Of a DNA stretch of 64,000 nt, positions 59,251 to 64,000 are shown piece by piece (the stretch's first letter is position 1; the number at the start of each line of letters is the position of its first letter). Below the pieces are notes generated by a model. The model did not search any database and was not told the origin of the DNA. It saw only the letters and a program-made list of their open reading frames with translations. A program made the position numbers and the translations under genes. This DNA is from Gp6-AA45 sp035652075 (GTDB lineage Bacteria > Acidobacteriota > Vicinamibacteria > Vicinamibacterales > CAVVIG01). The stretch is taken from positions 62,001 through 126,000 of the forward strand of contig DASREL010000015.1 in the NCBI GenBank assembly GCA_035652075.1, written 5' to 3'.

Positions 59251-62200
59251 GTGCACGCACTTCTACTCATTGCTCTGGCCTGGGCGCAAGTGGCGGCCGG
59301 CGAAATCACCGGCATCGTCAAGGATCAGGCGGGCGCGACCGTTCCGGGTGCGACCGTGACCATCACTCGGACGGACACCAACACGCGACGCATCGCCGTC
59401 TCCACGGCTGACGGAATTTACGTCGCGAGCCTCGCGCCGGGTGAGTATCGCGTCGACGTCGAGCTCGCGGGCTTCACACCGGTACGCCGCGAACGCATTC
59501 ACGTGTCGACCGGCGAAAAAGTTCGCGTCGATTTCACGCTGAGCGTCGGCAGCGTGCGCGAGCGGATCACGGTCGTCGGCGATGCACCTGCACTTCGTGC
59601 CGAAACGCCGAGCCTCGGCACGGTGATCGCACAGCAAGACGTCGAACAGCTTCCGCTGAACGGCCGGACGTTCATCAACCTGGCGGCGCTTGCGCCGGGG
59701 GTGGCGCTGCCGCCCAACTCGCAGCTGCCGCGGATCAACGGCGGGCGGCCGCGCACGAACGAATACTTGTTCGACGGCATTTCGGTTCTCCAACCGGAGC
59801 CGGGACAGGTCACATACTTCCCGATTGTCGACGCCATTCAGGAATTCAAAATCGAGAGCAACAGTCCGCCGGCAGAATTCGGCCGATTCAACGGCGGCGT
59901 CGTGAACCTGACGACGAAGAGCGGCTCGAACGCGCTGCACGGCGACGGATTCGAATTCCTGCGCAGCGAAGCGCTGAACGCGCGCAACTTCTTTCAGTCG
60001 ACGCTTCCTGACAAGCCGCTCTATCGCCGGAACCAGTTCGGTGGAACTCTTGGCGGACCAATCGTGCACGATCGGTCATTCTTCTTCGTCGACTACCAGG
60101 GACAGCGTCAGTCAATCGGGAGGACCGTGACGTCGACGGTACCGACGCTCGCGCAACGGCAAGGGATCTTCCCGACGTTCACGATCGCGGCGTCGCGCAT
60201 CGATCCGGCCGCCGCGTCGTTACTCGAACGGTATCCGCTGCCGACGACGACCGCGGAGGCGAACAACTACAGCCGTACCGATAACGACGTCGACAATCAA
60301 GATCAGGGCGACGTGCGGATCGACCACAAGTTTGCGGCGAACCGCGACTCGGTGTTTGCACGGCTCACCTATGTTCGCGACCGCGCGGTGCCGGTGACGC
60401 CGCTCCCCGACGGCAGCGGGGTGACGACGGGCACGCTCGGCCCGCAAGACACGAGCGCGTGGGCATTCGCCTCGAATTACCAGCACGTCTTCAGCGCCAC
60501 CGTTCTCAACGAAATTCGCGTCGGCGACACACGCCGGACCGTGCAGCGCTCGGCCGTGCAGATGCCGACGTACGTCATCAGCGGACTCCAGCAGTTGGGA
60601 TCACCGCCGAACACGCAGTCAGACTTCAACACGGGCGTGTCCGAAGTCGCCGATTCTCTCTCGTGGATCAAAGGGCGCCATGCGCTGAAACTCGGGCTCG
60701 ATTGGCGGTGGGAGCGGCTCAACGTCGTCCAGCCACCGTCGCCGTACGGCTCGTACTCGTTCACCGGCGTCTTCACCGGCATTCCGCTGGCGGATTTTCT
60801 TCTCGGCGATGTCCAGCAGTTCTCCATCGACGTGCAGACGAAGCCGATTCAGGAACGCGCCCACTGGCAGGAATACTTCATCCAGGACGACTGGAAGGTG
60901 TCGGATCGACTGACGATTAATCCTGGGATGCGATACACGCTCAACTTTCCGTCGACGGAGATCAACGGGCAGACGGCCGTGTTCAATCTGCAGACGCAGC
61001 TGCTCGAATATCCCGGCGCCAATCCGGTGCGGCCGCTGAAGAAAAACAATTTCGGTCCGCGGCTCGGCGGCGTGTATCGCATCACGGACAAGACGATCGC
61101 GAGCGCAGGATATGGGCTTGTGTGGATCGAAATGGCAGGCATCACGACGCCGTTTACGACGCCGACGTTTCCGTTTTTGCAGACGGTCACCCAGCGCGCG
61201 CTCGACACGATCACTCCGGCATTTGAGCTGGCGGCTGGGCCGACCGTCGCTCCCTTGTCGCCGACGCCGACCGCCGGTCTCGGCCAGGGCGTCTTCGCGG
61301 TCGACAGCACCCTCGGCTCCGGCTACGTGCAGCAGTGGAACGCCTCGTGGCAACGCGAGCTGACCACGAACACGACGCTCGAGATCGCGTATGTCGGATC
61401 GAACATCACGCACGTCGGGATCCCCGACACGAACCTGAATCAGCTCACCGCCGCGCAACTCGCGCAGGGTGCGTCGCTGCTGACCCGCGTGCCGAACCCC
61501 TACTTCGGCATCGTCCCCCGCTCGTCATCGCTTGGCGATCCGACAATCCCGCTCGCGCAGCTGTTGAAACCGTTTCCTGAGTACACGACGGTCAGCCTGT
61601 ATCGCAACAACGTCGGCACGACGCGCTATCAGGGAGTCGAGGTGAGCGTTCGTCAGCGGCTCTCGCATGGACTGACGTATTCGGCGGCATACACGCGGTC
61701 GAAGCTCCTCGACGACGCTTCGTCGGTGTTCGATGCGTCGATCCTGACCGGACCGATTGCCAACTACCCGGTCGCCGACAGCTTCAACCGCTCGCTCGAA
61801 CGCGATTACTCGAGCGGCGACATCCCGCACTACTTCGCCGCGTCGCTCGTGTGGGATTTGCCGGCGCATCTGCGCGGGTGGCAGCTGGCTGCATTCGCGA
61901 CGTTGCAGTCGGGCGTTCCGATCGCGGTGACGCAGGCGACGAACTTCGACGCGTTCGCAGGTTTCGGCACACAGCGTCCGAATCTCGTCGGCGATCCGAC
62001 GCTGCCGGCGGATCAGCGGACCGCGCAGCACTGGTTCAATACCGCTGCGTTCGCGATCGCGCCGCAATTCACGCTCGGATCGGCGTCGCGTAATCCTGTC
62101 CGAGGACCGTCGTACCGCGATGTCGATCTGGCACTGACGCGGCGATTCGCCGTCGGACACAGTCAGCAGATCGAAGCGCGCGCTGAGATCTTCAACCTGC

Positions 62201-62316
62201 TCAACACGCCAAACCTCGGCGCGCCAAACGCCGTCGCCGGCGCCGCAAGTTTCGGAACAATTACGACGGCGCTCGATCCGCGCGTGATCCAGCTCGCGAC
62301 GAAATTCATCTTCTAG
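59251..62316 (+). CDS. TonB-dependent receptor, Oar-like, with carboxypeptidase-regulatory-like N-terminus
   Basis: About 1021 residues. GTG 59251 (or TTG 59239) gives a signal peptide ending VAAG. An Ig-like CarboxypepD_reg domain (GIVKDQAGATVPGATVTITR ... VELAGFTP) is followed by a plug domain (TVIAQQDVEQLPLNGRTFINL) and a 22-stranded-type barrel ending in the terminal phenylalanine (TKFIF). This type is abundant in Acidobacteriota and imports complex organic nutrients. It stands alone, with no neighbouring SusD-like gene, and overlaps the convergent DUF885 gene by 3 bp. Confidence 0.95.
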   Translation: MHALLLIALAWAQVAAGEITGIVKDQAGATVPGATVTITRTDTNTRRIAVSTADGIYVASLAPGEYRVDVELAGFTPVRRERIHVSTGEKVRVDFTLSVGSVRERITVVGDAPALRAETPSLGTVIAQQDVEQLPLNGRTFINLAALAPGVALPPNSQLPRINGGRPRTNEYLFDGISVLQPEPGQVTYFPIVDAIQEFKIESNSPPAEFGRFNGGVVNLTTKSGSNALHGDGFEFLRSEALNARNFFQSTLPDKPLYRRNQFGGTLGGPIVHDRSFFFVDYQGQRQSIGRTVTSTVPTLAQRQGIFPTFTIAASRIDPAAASLLERYPLPTTTAEANNYSRTDNDVDNQDQGDVRIDHKFAANRDSVFARLTYVRDRAVPVTPLPDGSGVTTGTLGPQDTSAWAFASNYQHVFSATVLNEIRVGDTRRTVQRSAVQMPTYVISGLQQLGSPPNTQSDFNTGVSEVADSLSWIKGRHALKLGLDWRWERLNVVQPPSPYGSYSFTGVFTGIPLADFLLGDVQQFSIDVQTKPIQERAHWQEYFIQDDWKVSDRLTINPGMRYTLNFPSTEINGQTAVFNLQTQLLEYPGANPVRPLKKNNFGPRLGGVYRITDKTIASAGYGLVWIEMAGITTPFTTPTFPFLQTVTQRALDTITPAFELAAGPTVAPLSPTPTAGLGQGVFAVDSTLGSGYVQQWNASWQRELTTNTTLEIAYVGSNITHVGIPDTNLNQLTAAQLAQGASLLTRVPNPYFGIVPRSSSLGDPTIPLAQLLKPFPEYTTVSLYRNNVGTTRYQGVEVSVRQRLSHGLTYSAAYTRSKLLDDASSVFDASILTGPIANYPVADSFNRSLERDYSSGDIPHYFAASLVWDLPAHLRGWQLAAFATLQSGVPIAVTQATNFDAFAGFGTQRPNLVGDPTLPADQRTAQHWFNTAAFAIAPQFTLGSASRNPVRGPSYRDVDLALTRRFAVGHSQQIEARAEIFNLLNTPNLGAPNAVAGAASFGTITTALDPRVIQLATKFIF

Positions 62317-64000
62317 AACAATTGTCCGACGTCGCCGAGCATCGCTTTTCGGATCAACGGCAGCGGCAACGGACCGAGTTTGATGAACGCATCGTGGAAG
62401 CCGCCGAGCGAGTACGCGGCGCCCTGCTTCGCCTTGTAGTCGTCGCGGAGTTTCAGGATCATCAGCTTGCCCATCGTGTAGTAGCCGTAGAGCGCGTCGG
62501 AGGTGCCGCGCTTCGCTTCCGATACGGCGACGGGGTGCGGCTGGTGACCGGCCGTCTCGAACAGCTTCGTCGCTTCGTCGACCGTCATCCCCTGCGTGTG
62601 CATCTTGATGCCGACGATGAAGCGGACGTCGCGCAGCAGCGCATCCTGCAACTGCGCGAGCCGGTACTTCGGTTCGCCGGCATGGAATCCTTCGTCGAGC
62701 ATCATCTGCTCGGCGTAGTGCGCCCAGCCTTCCGCATTCGACGCGGCGCCAAAGACCTTCCGCACGTCGGACGGAAAATCCTTCGCATACAGGAACTGAA
62801 TGTAGTGCCCGGGATAGACCTCGTGGACCGACACGTTCGCGATCGCAGCGTAGTACCACTGCCGCATGAAGTCGTCCTGCTCCGCCTTCTTCCACCGCGG
62901 ATCCGGCAGCGTCATGTTGTAGAAGGCAGCGAGCTTCGCCTTCTCGAACGGCCCCGGCGTGTCCATGGACGCAGACGTCGTCGATCGCATGAAGGGTGGT
63001 GTTTCTTTCACCGTTGCGGGATCGGATGGCGGAATCGTGACGATCTTCTTCTCGACGATGAACTGGCGGATCGAATCGAGCGTCTGCTGCGTCGTCGCCA
63101 GCAGTTTATCCGCCGGAGGATGATCCGTTTGAATCGAGGCGAGGACCGCGTCGGCTGATTTCTTCGGGCCGATCTGCTTCGCCGTCTCCTGGAACGCCGC
63201 CTCGTTCTTTTCTCGATCCTTGTCCGCGATCGCGAGCAAATCCGTGGGCGCCATGTCGATCATCTCGTTGGCCGCCAGCGCGGCACGGTAGAGATCGGTG
63301 CCGTAGGCGAACGACCCGTTCGATTTCGGCAGCAGCGTGTCGTGCAGGAATGTCTTGTAGTCGCTTAAGGCCGCCATCACGGCGTCGTTCGCTGACCTGA
63401 ACTCGTCGAGGAGCGCTTTGTCGGTGACGTCGGCAAACGCCGCCGGCAGATCGTTCTTGAAGAACCGGATATTGCCGTCAATTTGTTCGATGGCGATCTC
63501 GGTGTAGATCTTCGGCGGATCGGTCAGGTTCTTCCGCGCGTCGGCGAGAACGCCGGGCATCTTCTTCTCGCGGGCAATCAGTGCTTTCAACCGGTCGGCC
63601 GGCGGAGCGAAGTTGCGCTTCATGATGACGTACGCAGCGTTCGTCACGGCGCCGCTGTACATGTCGGGATCCTTCGTCCACTGCCTGATCCGATCGAGCG
63701 AAATGATCCCGGCTTGGAGCGACCGGTCCACCTGCTCGTAGTCGAGATACTTCTCCGGTGTCAGCGTCGTCGCATCGAGAGCACGCAGTTGCGTCTGGAA
63801 TGCCTTCAGCGCCTCGACTTCTCCGCGCACCGCGGCCTCGGACATGTCCTCGAGCTGCGCGTCGTACTGGTGCAGGCCGAGATCGGTCGACTGACTCGGA
63901 TGGCGCTTGTAGTGGTCGTCGAGGACGTGTCGCGCGAGCTCGGCGAACTTCGCGTCGTTGGACACCGGGGTCTGCGATTGCGGCGCCGACGAACACGCGA
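62313..64000 (-). CDS. DUF885 family lipoprotein, putative zinc peptidase (5' end beyond window)
   Basis: Reading open from the right edge, the first residues give ACSSAPQSQTP, a lipobox cysteine right at the edge, so the signal peptide lies outside the window. The protein (about 562 residues in the window) has the DUF885 motifs HEVYPGHYIQ and EGWAHYAEQMM, resembling M3/M32-like zinc peptidases. A start at GTG 63965 would lose the signal and is unlikely. The substrate is unknown. Confidence 0.88.
   Translation of the reverse strand, partial: ACSSAPQSQTPVSNDAKFAELARHVLDDHYKRHPSQSTDLGLHQYDAQLEDMSEAAVRGEVEALKAFQTQLRALDATTLTPEKYLDYEQVDRSLQAGIISLDRIRQWTKDPDMYSGAVTNAAYVIMKRNFAPPADRLKALIAREKKMPGVLADARKNLTDPPKIYTEIAIEQIDGNIRFFKNDLPAAFADVTDKALLDEFRSANDAVMAALSDYKTFLHDTLLPKSNGSFAYGTDLYRAALAANEMIDMAPTDLLAIADKDREKNEAAFQETAKQIGPKKSADAVLASIQTDHPPADKLLATTQQTLDSIRQFIVEKKIVTIPPSDPATVKETPPFMRSTTSASMDTPGPFEKAKLAAFYNMTLPDPRWKKAEQDDFMRQWYYAAIANVSVHEVYPGHYIQFLYAKDFPSDVRKVFGAASNAEGWAHYAEQMMLDEGFHAGEPKYRLAQLQDALLRDVRFIVGIKMHTQGMTVDEATKLFETAGHQPHPVAVSEAKRGTSDALYGYYTMGKLMILKLRDDYKAKQGAAYSLGGFHDAFIKLGPLPLPLIRKAMLGDVGQLF

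Overview
The window is GC-rich, densely packed bacterial DNA with many 4-20 bp gene overlaps. It suggests a Gram-negative, soil-type member of the Acidobacteriota, probably Vicinamibacteria-like. The grounds are a putative Kdo hydroxylase (LPS core), a tripartite RND pump, a large Oar-type TonB-dependent receptor with a carboxypeptidase-regulatory-like N-terminus, a DUF885 lipoprotein, a subtilase with tryptophan-rich hexapeptide repeats, and many small palindromes of the kind scattered through such genomes. The taxonomic call is an inference from gene content. I saw no rRNA, tRNA, CRISPR array, transposase or integrase.

Layout. 1-10.2 kb: uvrA (cut by the left edge), a Tat-exported sulfatase, an FAD oxidoreductase overlapping an ECF41-like sigma factor, then a minus-strand run of CoA-transferase/racemase, amino acid permease, TIG-NHL protein and HNH endonuclease. 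10.3-11.7 kb: NlpC/P60 lipoprotein and an uncharacterised metallopeptidase-like protein. 11.7-19.6 kb: a seven-gene minus-strand operon with a peptide-type ABC importer (binding protein, two permeases, no ATPase), a 4-hydroxy-2-oxoglutarate aldolase-like enzyme, an alanine:glyoxylate aminotransferase-like enzyme, an M48 protease and MtgA. 19.6-27.3 kb: the most unusual region. A small excisionase-type HTH gene, a secreted subtilase ending in TVVWDN repeats, a membrane HD-GYP/GAF/degenerate-GGDEF protein and a TPR-sigma54 activator are co-directional. They are preceded by a sigma54-like promoter with two matching dyads upstream, and a second excisionase-type gene lies at the far end. 27.4-34.9 kb: acyl-CoA ligase, mntH with a small membrane protein and a universal stress protein, a membrane protein/winged-helix pair, an ECF sigma/membrane/secreted trio, and the Kdo hydroxylase. 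34.9-44.5 kb: RND adaptor and two RND pumps, then an L,D-transpeptidase and an M23 peptidase. 44.5-51.2 kb: methyltransferase, GT2 and membrane GT-C-like protein, an unknown secreted protein, an FNT-family transporter and MscS. 51.2-58.3 kb: minus-strand genes including a cytochrome c/PHM-like copper monooxygenase and a PAL-like beta-propeller, a cyclase-family hydrolase, an ArsR/SRPBCC pair with a clear operator-promoter, and a B3-like metallo-beta-lactamase-fold protein. 58.3-64 kb: a frameshifted acetyltransferase, the TonB receptor and the DUF885 lipoprotein (cut by the right edge).

Two themes recur. First, small repeats (palindromes, 7-bp tandem arrays, a GTCAGAC family and a larger inverted element) sit inside genes in frame, often in linkers, tails and signal peptides of exported proteins. 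Second, several genes have a TATAAT-like box only 7-15 bp before the start codon, which suggests leaderless or nearly leaderless mRNAs.
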